Source: Candidatus Avimicrobium faecavium (lineage in GTDB: Bacteria > Bacillota > Clostridia > Oscillospirales > Ruminococcaceae). Taken from it: a stretch of 9,878 nucleotides of DNA. The DNA is taken from NCBI GenBank assembly GCA_904419105.1, contig CAJFQR010000055.1, positions 1 through 9,878 on the forward strand. Direction: 5' to 3'. Below are positions 1-5,793 of this stretch, in pieces; the stretch's first letter is position 1; the number at the start of each line of letters is the position of its first letter. Below the pieces are notes generated by a model that saw only the letters and a program-made list of their open reading frames with translations, searched no databases and had not been told where the DNA came from. The translations under genes were made by a program, and so were the position numbers.

Positions 1-25
1 GCTCTCCCAGCTGAGCTATACCCCC
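1..25 (-). tRNA. tRNA 5' fragment, probably tRNA-Ala, cut by window edge
   Basis: Read on the minus strand, the first 25 bases give a tRNA 5' end: acceptor strand GGGGGTA, T8-A9, D-stem GCTC, a D-loop with the invariant A14 and GG, A21, and the closing D-stem GAGC. The anticodon, T-arm and 3' end lie outside the window. The GGGGGTATAGCTCAGCTGGG start is typical of bacterial tRNA-Ala, but the identity is an inference because the anticodon is not visible. A perfect promoter directly upstream makes this the first gene of its transcript; further tRNAs may follow beyond the edge. Confidence 0.85.
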
Positions 26-68
26 ATCGTTTCTGCCGCCTTGTCTGGTCCTCTTGGCGACATTGACT

Positions 69-97
69 ATTATATCAGCTCCTCCCTCTCTTGTCAA
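69..97 (-). promoter_or_regulatory. Consensus sigma-A promoter of the tRNA
   Basis: On the minus strand there is TTGACA (97-92), a 17-base spacer and TATAAT (74-69), a perfect match to the consensus housekeeping promoter. Transcription would start near 62, leaving a leader of about 37 bases before the mature tRNA at 25. Such strength fits a stable RNA gene. It lies downstream of the small minus-strand gene ending at 142, for which I see no T-tailed terminator, so readthrough from that gene into the tRNA is possible. Confidence 0.9.
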
Positions 98-141
98 CAG
101 CTAATTTTCACTTTTTTGAATTTTTTCCTGCGCGGCGGGCC

Positions 142-351
142 TCAGCCCAGATCCGCCAGAAAGTCCTCGATGATATCGTCCAGGTGCCCGCTCCACAGCC
201 TTCCCCGGTCACAGCGCTCCGCCAGGTCGAGCACCGTCTCCGGATCGCTGCTCAGATCCGCGCGCACCAGCAGCTCCGTCCCGTCCCAGTGCAGCAGGCC
301 ATAGCCCCGCCGTCCATCTTCAAAACGCCCGCAGATCACCCAATAGCCCAT
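142..351 (-). CDS. Small protein of unknown function (69 aa), DUF6514-like
   Basis: This short acidic protein has no signal peptide or membrane segment, so it should be cytosolic. The N-terminal half looks like beta strands (GYWVICGRFED, then GYGLLHWDGTELLV); the C-terminal half is helical with the pattern LAERC-x5-L-x2-GHLDDIIEDFL. That ending, a Cys in a Leu-rich helix followed by HL-D-x2-EDFL, recalls from memory the clostridial DUF6514 family; this is unverified and no function is known. The start at 351 is supported by an AGAGAGGG ribosome binding site at 367-360 with 8 bases of spacing. Another ATG at 358 is in a different frame and too close to the site. A LexA-box-like palindrome (438-449) lies about 90 bases upstream, so the gene might be damage-inducible. 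The reading frame pattern and the site make it a probable real gene. Confidence 0.7.
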   Translation of the reverse strand: MGYWVICGRFEDGRRGYGLLHWDGTELLVRADLSSDPETVLDLAERCDRGRLWSGHLDDIIEDFLADLG

Positions 352-407
352 CTTTCATGCCCTCTCTTTTTTCACGATTCCGCCGTCTTTTGGGCGGCGC
401 ACATCCA

Positions 408-436
408 ATGCTATCGCTAAACCTCAGAGCAAACAA
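408..436 (-). promoter_or_regulatory. Possible promoter of the small DUF6514-like gene
   Basis: On the minus strand TTGTTT (436-431) and TAGCAT (413-408) are separated by 17 bases, a weak sigma-A match (3/6 and 4/6). An alternative pair is CTGGCA (461-456) and CATTGT (438-433), also with 17 bases between, which would put the GAAC-N4-GTTC palindrome over the spacer and -10. Either way the palindrome overlaps or abuts the promoter. The choice cannot be made from sequence alone. Confidence 0.35.
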
Positions 437-450
437 TGAACATTTGTTCA
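437..450. promoter_or_regulatory. LexA (SOS) box-like palindrome
   Basis: TGAACATTTGTTCA contains GAAC-N4-GTTC, the core of the Gram-positive LexA/DinR operator, with one further pairing base on each side. It lies upstream of the 69-codon gene that starts at 351 and adjacent to or within its likely promoter. A second palindrome, ACATATATGT, lies at 467-476, centred 28 bases farther upstream, but it does not match the LexA core. The site could be a chance match; no SOS gene is visible nearby. Confidence 0.45.
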
Positions 451-510
451 GTTTTTGCCAGATCGGACATATATGTACAAAATAACCCGAAAATGGACAG
501 AGCCTTAAAA

Positions 511-550
511 GAAAAGCAGGCCGGACGGGAAAACTCATCCCCGTCCGGCC
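511..550 (-). terminator. Intrinsic terminator after the amidohydrolase gene
   Basis: A perfect 11-bp G+C-rich stem (519-529 with 540-550) closes a 10-base loop. On the minus strand it is followed by TGCTTTTCTTTTAA, a T-rich tract. It begins 6 bases after the amidohydrolase stop codon and separates that gene from the small gene downstream. Confidence 0.85.
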
Positions 551-556
551 ATGCGA

Positions 557-2140
557 TCAATCGGCTTTATAGATGGTGCGGCCGGCCTTTACGGTCTCCA
601 GCACCCGGATATCCTTCAGTTCCTGTTTCGGTACCAGCAGCGGGTTGCGCTCCAGGATCACCAGATCCGCCAGCTTGCCCGGCTCGATGGTGCCCTTGTC
701 CGCCTCCTCATGGTACTGATAGGCGGCGTTTACCGTGACGCCCCGCAGCGCCTCCCAGACGCTGATCCGCTCCTCCGGCGCCAGTTCGGTGCCGTTTTTC
801 GAAACACGGTTCACCGCCGCCCAGATGGTCAGCAGCATATCCGGCGGCACCACCGGGCTGTCCTGGTGCATCGTGTAGACAACTCCCCGGTCGATGGCCG
901 AGCGCATCGGGCTGATGCGCCTGCCCCGCCGCTCTCCGAAGTTGCGGATGTGCACATCGCCCCAGTAATAGGTGTGCACCACAAAGAAGCTGGCGATCAT
1001 GCCCAGCTCCGGCATCCGGGCCAGCTGGTCCGGGCGCACCGTCTGGCAGTGGACCATCACCGGGCGCAGATCGCCGGCGCCGCCCCGACGGTCGGCCACG
1101 GCCTTGTAGCAGCGCAGCAGCTGCTCCGAGGCGGCATCGCCGTTGCAGTGGGTCAGCAGCTGGCGACCCTCCCCCACCGCCCGGTCGATGAGGCCGATGA
1201 CCTCCCGGTCGGAGTAAATGGGATAGCCGCAGTAGCCCGGATCCCCGCCGAGGTAGGGCTCGCTCATCCAGGCGGTGCGGCCCTGGGGGGACCCGTCGAG
1301 GAAGAGCTTGTATCCACCGGTGCGGTAGTGGCCCCGGTAGCGCTGGGGATCTTCGACGGTGTGCTCCGGATCCCGCAGGTCGGCATAGCCGACGATGTCC
1401 AGATAGCAGGCCTCGCTCCGGCCAAACTTCTCCAGCCGTGCGGCGGAGGCGCGGCTGGTCATGCCGTCCTGGACGGTGGCGATGCCGCGGCTGGCGTAGA
1501 CCGCCTGGGCCCCGGCATAGCCCTGGAGCACCTGTTCCTCACTGGGTTCCGGCATCTGCATTGCCAGCCGGATAAAGGCGTTCTCCTCCAGATAGCCGGA
1601 CAGGCTCCCGTCCGGCAGGCGTCCGTAGCGCCCACCCTCCGGGTCGGCAGCGCCGGCGGTAAGGCCCAGCATCGCCAGCATCCGGCTGTTGGCCACCCCC
1701 ATGTGGCCGGAGGAGTGGGCAATGATGACCGGATTTTCCGGTCCGACCCGGTCCAGCTCCGCCGCCGTCGGGTGCCGGAAACCGGGCAGGTCGTTGTGGT
1801 CGTAGCCGCTGCCCACCAGCACCTGGTCGGGGCCGATGTTCCTCTGCTGGACAAAGGAGCACAGCCGCCGGCCGATCTCCTCCACGCTGGTGACACCGGA
1901 CAGATCCACCTTGTCCAGCATCGAGGCGACGCTGGTAAAGTGGCTGTGCGGGTCGATAAACGCCGGCAGCAGCGTCTTCCCCTCCAGATTCACCACTTCG
2001 GCATCGGGGGATTTGCGGTTGAGCACCTCCACATTGGTGCCCACCGCGGCGATGCGGCCGTCCTCTACCAGCACGGCCTGGGCAGTTTCCTCCCCGCGCA
2101 TCGTCAAAACCGTTCCGTTATAATATACTGTCTGACGCAT
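557..2140 (-). CDS. YtcJ-like metal-dependent amidohydrolase (amidohydrolase_3 family)
   Basis: This 527-residue cytosolic enzyme belongs to the amidohydrolase superfamily, which hydrolyses C-N bonds at a metal centre inside a TIM barrel. The order of landmarks is complete: an N-terminal beta-sandwich start (YYNGTVLTM, then VEDGRIAAVG), the metal-binding HxH in DPHSHF (H65, H67), K278 in GYKLFLDG where the family has its bridging lysine, H331 in THCNGD, H364 in VHCQ, the catalytic-type aspartate D427 in HQDSPV, and the C-terminal strand motif G-x-I-x-PGKLADLVIL. Length is normal for YtcJ/TIM-barrel proteins. The start at 2140 has GAGGTG at 2151-2146; an in-frame start 11 codons earlier lacks such a site. 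The gene stands alone with its own promoter and terminator, so the substrate is unknown; close relatives are often annotated only as amidohydrolase. Confidence 0.93.
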   Translation of the reverse strand: MRQTVYYNGTVLTMRGEETAQAVLVEDGRIAAVGTNVEVLNRKSPDAEVVNLEGKTLLPAFIDPHSHFTSVASMLDKVDLSGVTSVEEIGRRLCSFVQQRNIGPDQVLVGSGYDHNDLPGFRHPTAAELDRVGPENPVIIAHSSGHMGVANSRMLAMLGLTAGAADPEGGRYGRLPDGSLSGYLEENAFIRLAMQMPEPSEEQVLQGYAGAQAVYASRGIATVQDGMTSRASAARLEKFGRSEACYLDIVGYADLRDPEHTVEDPQRYRGHYRTGGYKLFLDGSPQGRTAWMSEPYLGGDPGYCGYPIYSDREVIGLIDRAVGEGRQLLTHCNGDAASEQLLRCYKAVADRRGGAGDLRPVMVHCQTVRPDQLARMPELGMIASFFVVHTYYWGDVHIRNFGERRGRRISPMRSAIDRGVVYTMHQDSPVVPPDMLLTIWAAVNRVSKNGTELAPEERISVWEALRGVTVNAAYQYHEEADKGTIEPGKLADLVILERNPLLVPKQELKDIRVLETVKAGRTIYKAD

Positions 2141-2183
2141 CCAAACACCTCGCGATCCTCTCTGATCCGGCAAAAGCCTCTTT

Positions 2184-2196
2184 TATCAGTATAGCA
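2184..2196 (-). promoter_or_regulatory. Extended -10 promoter of the amidohydrolase gene
   Basis: On the minus strand TGC-TATACT (2196-2188) is an extended -10 element followed by GATA. The region at -35 is only a T-rich stretch with no good hexamer, which is normal for extended -10 promoters. The start of transcription would be near 2181, about 40 bases before the ATG at 2140. The same TGCTATRCTGNTA sequence occurs before two other genes in this window. Confidence 0.65.
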
Positions 2197-2259
2197 AAAA
2201 AAGATGTCGAGAAAAAAAGTTTCTGTGAACAGACGGCAAATTCTTCCGCAGGCTGCCGC

Positions 2260-2293
2260 AAAAAAACCGGCACAGCCTTTGCAGCTGTGCCGG
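2260..2293 (-). terminator. Intrinsic terminator of the Rrf2-family regulator gene
   Basis: A perfect 10-bp stem (2267-2276 with 2284-2293) with a 7-base loop is followed on the minus strand by seven T residues (2266-2260). It starts 7 bases after the stop codon at 2300 and isolates the regulator from the amidohydrolase gene. Confidence 0.93.
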
Positions 2294-2299
2294 CGGCGG

Positions 2300-2779
2300 T
2301 CATTCGTTGCAGGCGGGCTTGTTCTCCAGGACCATATCCAGCGTATCGATGATGCCGAGCTCATCGCATTTCCGGCGCTTTTCCTCCACCAGATCGGCGA
2401 TGGTCACTGTGCCGGTGACGGCGTTGATGGCCTCGTTGATCTTGCGCCAGAGCCCGATGGCGGCGCAGGTGCTGGCCCGCTGGCAGGCGCCGATCTCCCC
2501 GACGCAGGCCCGCTGGCTGGACTCCCCCTCCAGCGCCACGATCACCATCTGCGCAGTGAGCTCCCCGGCCGGGCGGCCCATCACATAGCCGCCGCCGGCG
2601 CCGCGCACGCTCTTCAGATAGCCGGCCTTCACCAGCGGGATCACCAGCTGTTCGAGGTATTTTTCACTGGCGTTGAGCTTTCTGGCCACCGCTTTGAGGG
2701 GGGCGGCCTTTCCCTCCGGCTGCGCGGCGATCTCCACAATCATACGGATGCCGTATTTGCTCTTGGTGGTAATGCGCAT
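2300..2779 (-). CDS. Rrf2-family transcriptional regulator with three-cysteine Fe-S-type motif
   Basis: A 159-residue DNA-binding protein of the Rrf2 family (IscR, NsrR, CymR, RsrR relatives). The N-terminal winged helix-turn-helix is clear: MRITTKSKYGIRMI at the start, the recognition region around LNASEKYLEQLVIPLVKAGY (residues 36-54), and the wing SVRGAGGGYVMGRP (57-70). Cysteines C92, C99 and C105 (spacing C-x6-C-x5-C) lie where IscR-like members bind a [2Fe-2S] cluster; E. coli IscR uses C92, C98 and C104. Two more cysteines (C138, C157) lie in the tail. The start at 2779 has GGGAGGTG with 5 bases of spacing. No isc/suf or cysteine genes adjoin it, so it is an orphan; the divergent kinase-like gene at 2945 is the only close potential target besides itself. 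What it senses (cluster state, NO, cysteine) cannot be told from sequence. Confidence 0.94.
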   Translation of the reverse strand: MRITTKSKYGIRMIVEIAAQPEGKAAPLKAVARKLNASEKYLEQLVIPLVKAGYLKSVRGAGGGYVMGRPAGELTAQMVIVALEGESSQRACVGEIGACQRASTCAAIGLWRKINEAINAVTGTVTIADLVEEKRRKCDELGIIDTLDMVLENKPACNE

Positions 2780-2802
2780 GCCGTCACCTCCCGTACTTTA
2801 CT

Positions 2803-2827
2803 CCATTACACCGATATCCATTATACC
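2803..2827. repeat. Direct repeat over the -10 of the Rrf2 gene, possible operator
   Basis: CCATTACACC (2803-2812) and CCATTATACC (2818-2827) are two copies differing at one base, 15 bases apart. The second copy contains the -10 hexamer of the regulator's own promoter, and the first lies at its transcription start. This arrangement would suit autoregulation, but classical Rrf2 operators are dyads, so the role is a guess. Confidence 0.4.
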
Positions 2828-2848
2828 CCAACCGCCGGCGAACATCAA
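2820..2848 (-). promoter_or_regulatory. Promoter of the Rrf2-family regulator
   Basis: On the minus strand TTGATG (2848-2843), a 17-base spacer and a perfect TATAAT (2825-2820). Transcription would start near 2813, giving a leader of about 34 bases. The direct repeat CCATTAYACC overlaps the -10 element. Confidence 0.8.
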
Positions 2849-2944
2849 GAAAGAATTCCGACAGATTTTCTGGGATTTTTCCGGTGCTTTTTTCCGCGGG
2901 CGGTCTGTGGTATCATAATCGTAGTGAAAAAGGAGATGACCGCC

Positions 2945-3448
2945 ATGAAAAAACACCTTGTCGTGCTCAACGGGCCGATGGGCGTCGGCAAGACCGCCGT
3001 GGGCAAGCGGCTGGCCGACCGGCTGGCGCCGGCGCTGTTTCTGGACGGGGACTGGTGCTGGGACCTGCACCCGTTCACCGTGACCGCGGACACCAAGGCG
3101 CTGGTACTGAAAAACATCCGCACCTTTCTGGAAAACGGGCTGGCCTGCCCCGCTGTGGAAACCCTCGTCTTTGTCTGGGTGCTCCAGGAGGAGGCCGCGG
3201 CGCTGGAACTGCTGGCCGGGCTGGAAGAGCGGGCGGAGATCCTCCGGGTGACGCTGGGGGCCGACGATGCGGTACTGGCCGGCCGGGTGAGCCGGGACAT
3301 CGCCGCCGGGAAACGGGCGCCGGGCAGTGTGGAGCGGAGCCTGTCCTACCAGAAATTCTACCCCGGCCAGCGGACGCTGCACCTCGATACCAGCCGCCTC
3401 ACCCCGGAGGAGGCGGCAGCGGCCATCGCCGGGCTTCTCGGGCGCTGA
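2945..3448 (+). CDS. Small P-loop kinase-like protein (AAA-type nucleoside/shikimate kinase-like fold)
   Basis: A 167-residue cytosolic P-loop protein. The Walker A motif GPMGVGKT is at residues 10-17, right after the first hydrophobic strand (HLVVLN), the layout of small-molecule kinases rather than large ATPases. LDGDW (33-37) follows the second strand, where shikimate/gluconate-type kinases have their substrate-binding aspartate. A second hydrophobic strand (ETLVFVWVL, 72-80) and an Arg-rich lid-like segment (GRVSRDIAAGKR, 113-124) fit the same fold. The substrate is unknown. ATG 2945 is chosen because AAGGAG at 2930-2935 gives 9 bases of spacing; the in-frame ATG at 2936 is too close to that site. 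A weak -10 (TATCAT at 2911 or CATAAT at 2914) precedes it. It is divergent from the Rrf2 gene across 165 bases. No clear terminator follows, so some readthrough into the glycosyltransferase operon is possible. Confidence 0.85.
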   Translation: MKKHLVVLNGPMGVGKTAVGKRLADRLAPALFLDGDWCWDLHPFTVTADTKALVLKNIRTFLENGLACPAVETLVFVWVLQEEAAALELLAGLEERAEILRVTLGADDAVLAGRVSRDIAAGKRAPGSVERSLSYQKFYPGQRTLHLDTSRLTPEEAAAAIAGLLGR

Positions 3449-3481
3449 GGCGGGTTTTACCGGTGGTTCACACATTTTCTC

Positions 3482-3510
3482 TTGCCATTTGACAAAAATG
3501 CGCATACAAT
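3482..3510 (+). promoter_or_regulatory. Promoter of the glycosyltransferase-glf operon
   Basis: TTGCCA (3482-3487), a 17-base spacer and TACAAT (3505-3510) match the sigma-A consensus at 5/6 in each hexamer. A perfect TTGACA at 3489-3494 lies inside the spacer but is only 10 bases from TACAAT, so it cannot pair with it. Transcription would start near 3517. Confidence 0.75.
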
Positions 3511-3521
3511 AAGGACAGACT

Positions 3522-3542
3522 ACCGGCGCAGCAATCGCCGGT
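3522..3542 (+). other. 5' leader hairpin before the glycosyltransferase gene
   Basis: ACCGGCG (3522-3528) and CGCCGGT (3536-3542) form a perfect 7-bp stem with a 7-base loop. With transcription starting near 3517, the hairpin sits a few bases from the mRNA 5' end and ends 5 bases before the ribosome binding site at 3548-3553. No T tract follows, so it is not a terminator; a 5' stabilising stem or a protein or translation control site are possible. Confidence 0.55.
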
Positions 3543-3558
3543 CCGTACGGAGGATGTT

Positions 3559-4572
3559 ATGAAACTGATCACATTCGCGGTGCCATGCTACAACTCGGCG
3601 GAGTACATGGACCGCTGCATCGAGACCCTGCTCACCGGCGGCAGACGGGTGGAGATCGTCATCATCGACGACGGCTCCACCGACCGCACCCCGGAGATCG
3701 CCGACCGCTATGCGGAGAAGTATCCGGATATCATCCGGGTGGTGCACCAGCCCAACGGCGGCCACGGCGAGGGAGTCAACCAGGGGCTGGCCCACGCCAG
3801 CGGCAGGTACTTCAAGGTGGTGGATTCGGACGACTGGCTGGACACCCGGGCGCTGCACCGGCTGCTGGACTATCTGGAGCACTGGGAAAACCACGGTATC
3901 CAGACCGACCTGGTCATCGTCAACTATATCTACGATCACCTGTATGAGGACTCCCGCCACGCGGTGCGCTACCGCAGCGTGTTCCCGTCGGGGAAGATCG
4001 TCACCTGGGACGAGATGGGGCTGATGAACCCCTCCCAGTACCTTATCATGCACGCGCTGATCTACCGCACCGAGGTGCTGCGCCAGAGCGGCCTGCGGCT
4101 GCCCAAGCACACCTTCTATGTGGACAACATCGTGGCCTACCAGCCTCTGCCCTATGTCAGGACGCTGTGCTATATGGACCTGGACCTGTACCACTACTTC
4201 ATCGGCCGGGAGAACCAGTCGGTGAACGAGAGCGTGATGATGAAGCGCATCGACCAGCAGCTCAAGGTCACCAAGATCATCATGGACTGCGTGGATCTGG
4301 AGAGCGTGCCCAGCAAAAAGCTGGAGAAGTACATGGAGCGGTTTTTGTCCATCATGCTGGCGGTCTCCTCGATCCATCTGCTGATGATCGGCGACCGGGA
4401 GGCGCTGGGCAAGCGCCGGGCCATGTGGCGCTACCTCAAGGAGAAGGACGAGGCCCTCTACCGGCGGATGCGCGTCTCGGTGGGCGGGCTCACCTTCCTG
4501 CCCGGCGCCCTCGGGGACAAGCTCTCTCTGGCGGGCTACAGAGCGGCCAAAAAAGTGGTCAAATTCCAGTGA
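3559..4572 (+). CDS. Family 2 (GT-A) glycosyltransferase, candidate galactofuranose-related
   Basis: A 337-residue inverting glycosyltransferase of the GT-A fold that would transfer a sugar from a nucleotide donor at the cytosolic face. Landmarks are the opening strand ITFAVPCYNSAEYMDRC (4-20), the nucleotide-binding IIDDGSTDRTPEIADRY (35-51), the segment PNGGHGEGVNQGLAHASG (65-82) and the metal-binding DSDDW (89-93). The C-terminal third (about 230-337) is helical and basic, without an obvious membrane segment, so the protein may be soluble or peripheral. The start at 3559 has CGGAGG with 5 bases of spacing. The UDP-galactopyranose mutase gene starts 12 bases after its stop, so the two are one operon; this suggests UDP-galactofuranose as donor or a Galf-containing acceptor, which is an inference since GT2 sequence does not reveal donor specificity. 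Confidence 0.9.
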   Translation: MKLITFAVPCYNSAEYMDRCIETLLTGGRRVEIVIIDDGSTDRTPEIADRYAEKYPDIIRVVHQPNGGHGEGVNQGLAHASGRYFKVVDSDDWLDTRALHRLLDYLEHWENHGIQTDLVIVNYIYDHLYEDSRHAVRYRSVFPSGKIVTWDEMGLMNPSQYLIMHALIYRTEVLRQSGLRLPKHTFYVDNIVAYQPLPYVRTLCYMDLDLYHYFIGRENQSVNESVMMKRIDQQLKVTKIIMDCVDLESVPSKKLEKYMERFLSIMLAVSSIHLLMIGDREALGKRRAMWRYLKEKDEALYRRMRVSVGGLTFLPGALGDKLSLAGYRAAKKVVKFQ

Positions 4573-4584
4573 GGAGGAGCTGTG

Positions 4585-5745
4585 ATGAGCGGATTTCCCT
4601 TTGACGCCCTGGTGGTCGGGGCGGGCTTTGCCGGGGCGGTGACCGCCCGGGAGCTTGCCGAAGCCGGCCTGCGGGTGAAGATCCTCGAGCGCCGGGACCA
4701 GATCGGCGGCAATATGTACGACTATGAACGGGACGGGGTGCTCACCCACCTCTACGGGCCGCACATCTTCCACACCGGCAATCAGGCGGTGTATGACTAC
4801 CTCTCCCGGTTCACCGACTGGGTGCCCTATGAGCACCGGGTGCTCGGGCGGATCCGGGGCAAATATGTGCCGATCCCGTTCAACTTCACCTCGATGGAGG
4901 CGCTCTTCCCGGCGGAGCAGGCAGCCCGGCTGCGGGAGAAGCTCTCCGCCGCCTACCCCGGTGAGAGCCGGGTCTCGGTGCTGGACCTGATGAACAGCCC
5001 GGACGCGGACATCGCCGAGCTCGGCGCCTTTGTGTTCGAGAATGTGTTCGTCCACTACACGGCCAAGCAGTGGGGCATGCCGGCGGAGCAGGTGGACCGG
5101 TCGGTGATCAACCGGGTGCCGGTGGTGCTCGGCTACGACGACCGCTACTTCCGGGACCCGATCCAGGCGATGCCGAAGCAGGGCTTCACCGCGCTGTTCA
5201 CGGCGATGCTGGACCATGCGAACATCTCGGTGGAGCTCGGCTGCGATGCCCTGTCCCGGCTCTCCCTCACCAGGGACGGCAGGGTGCTCCTCGACGGGGA
5301 GGCCTTCCACGGGCCGGTGGTCTACACCGGCGCGCCGGACGAGCTCCTCGGCAGGGCGCTCGGGGCGCTGCCCTACCGCTCGCTGCGACTCGACTTTGAG
5401 ACGGTGCCCGCCGACAGCTTCCAGCCGGCCAGCGTGGTTAACTATCCGAACGAGGAGGACTTCACCCGCATCACCGAGTTCAAAAAGCTCACCGGCCAGG
5501 TGTGTCCGGGCCGGACGGTGATCCTGCGGGAGTACCCGGCCCGCTATCAGCCGGACAGCGGCCTGGAGCCCTACTACCCCATCGACTCGGCGGAGAGCCA
5601 CGCCCTCTACGCCCGCTACCGGGAGGCCTTCGACCGGTACCCGTCCCTCTACTTCTGCGGTCGGCTGGCCGACTACAAGTACTACAACATGGACGCCGCC
5701 GTGGCGGCCGCCCTGGCGCTGGCGAAAAAGATCCTGGCGCGGTAA
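4585..5745 (+). CDS. glf: UDP-galactopyranose mutase
   Basis: This FAD-dependent enzyme converts UDP-galactopyranose to UDP-galactofuranose, the precursor of galactofuranose in surface glycans. At 386 residues it is of normal length and has all main family blocks: the dinucleotide fold VVGAGFAGAVTAREL (10-24) with its acidic end ILERR, IGGNMYDY (40-47), YGPHIFHT (57-64) with the active-site region histidines, KQWGMP (161-166), NRVPVVLGYDDRYF (176-189) with R177 matching the substrate-binding arginine R174 of the Klebsiella enzyme, FTRITEFKKLTGQ (293-305) with R295 matching R280, REYPARY, and the C-terminal FAD block CGRLADYKYYNMDAAV (358-373). Alignments to Klebsiella are from memory. A GTG at 4582 is also in frame; ATG 4585 is preferred because GGAGG (4573-4577) then has 7 bases of spacing. 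It is the second gene of the operon with the GT2 gene. Confidence 0.97.
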   Translation: MSGFPFDALVVGAGFAGAVTARELAEAGLRVKILERRDQIGGNMYDYERDGVLTHLYGPHIFHTGNQAVYDYLSRFTDWVPYEHRVLGRIRGKYVPIPFNFTSMEALFPAEQAARLREKLSAAYPGESRVSVLDLMNSPDADIAELGAFVFENVFVHYTAKQWGMPAEQVDRSVINRVPVVLGYDDRYFRDPIQAMPKQGFTALFTAMLDHANISVELGCDALSRLSLTRDGRVLLDGEAFHGPVVYTGAPDELLGRALGALPYRSLRLDFETVPADSFQPASVVNYPNEEDFTRITEFKKLTGQVCPGRTVILREYPARYQPDSGLEPYYPIDSAESHALYARYREAFDRYPSLYFCGRLADYKYYNMDAAVAAALALAKKILAR

Positions 5746-5763
5746 CAGACTGCCCAAAACACG

Positions 5764-5793
5764 AAAAAGCCCGTCGCAGGACGGGCTTTTTTT
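5764..5793. terminator. Bidirectional intrinsic terminator between glf and the lipoprotein gene
   Basis: A 7-bp G+C stem (5769-5775 with 5780-5786) and a 4-base loop are flanked by AAAAA and TTTTTTT, so a T tract follows in both directions. It ends transcription of the glf operon (plus) and of the lipoprotein gene (minus), whose stop codon at 5795-5793 overlaps the A/T arm. Confidence 0.92.

Noticed and set aside
137..148. Small GGGC/GCCC hairpin at the stop codon of the 69-codon gene as a terminator
   Set aside because: The stem is only 4 bp, it includes the stop codon, and A residues rather than T residues follow on the transcribed strand.
320..538. A 72-codon minus-strand frame overlapping the small gene's start region
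   Set aside because: It covers the promoter and palindrome region, has an odd composition, and begins inside the amidohydrolase terminator hairpin (519-550).
551..2194. A 547-codon plus-strand frame opposite the amidohydrolase
   Set aside because: The amidohydrolase has all its catalytic motifs on the other strand; this frame has no domain and no fitting ribosome binding site.
2204..2944. An upstream extension of the kinase-like frame
   Set aside because: It is antisense to the Rrf2 gene. The ribosome binding site at 2930-2935 and the Walker A position after a normal first strand fix the start at 2945.
3449..3481. Possible terminator after the kinase-like gene
   Set aside because: Only short self-complementary bits such as ACCGGT are present, with no stable stem followed by a T tract.
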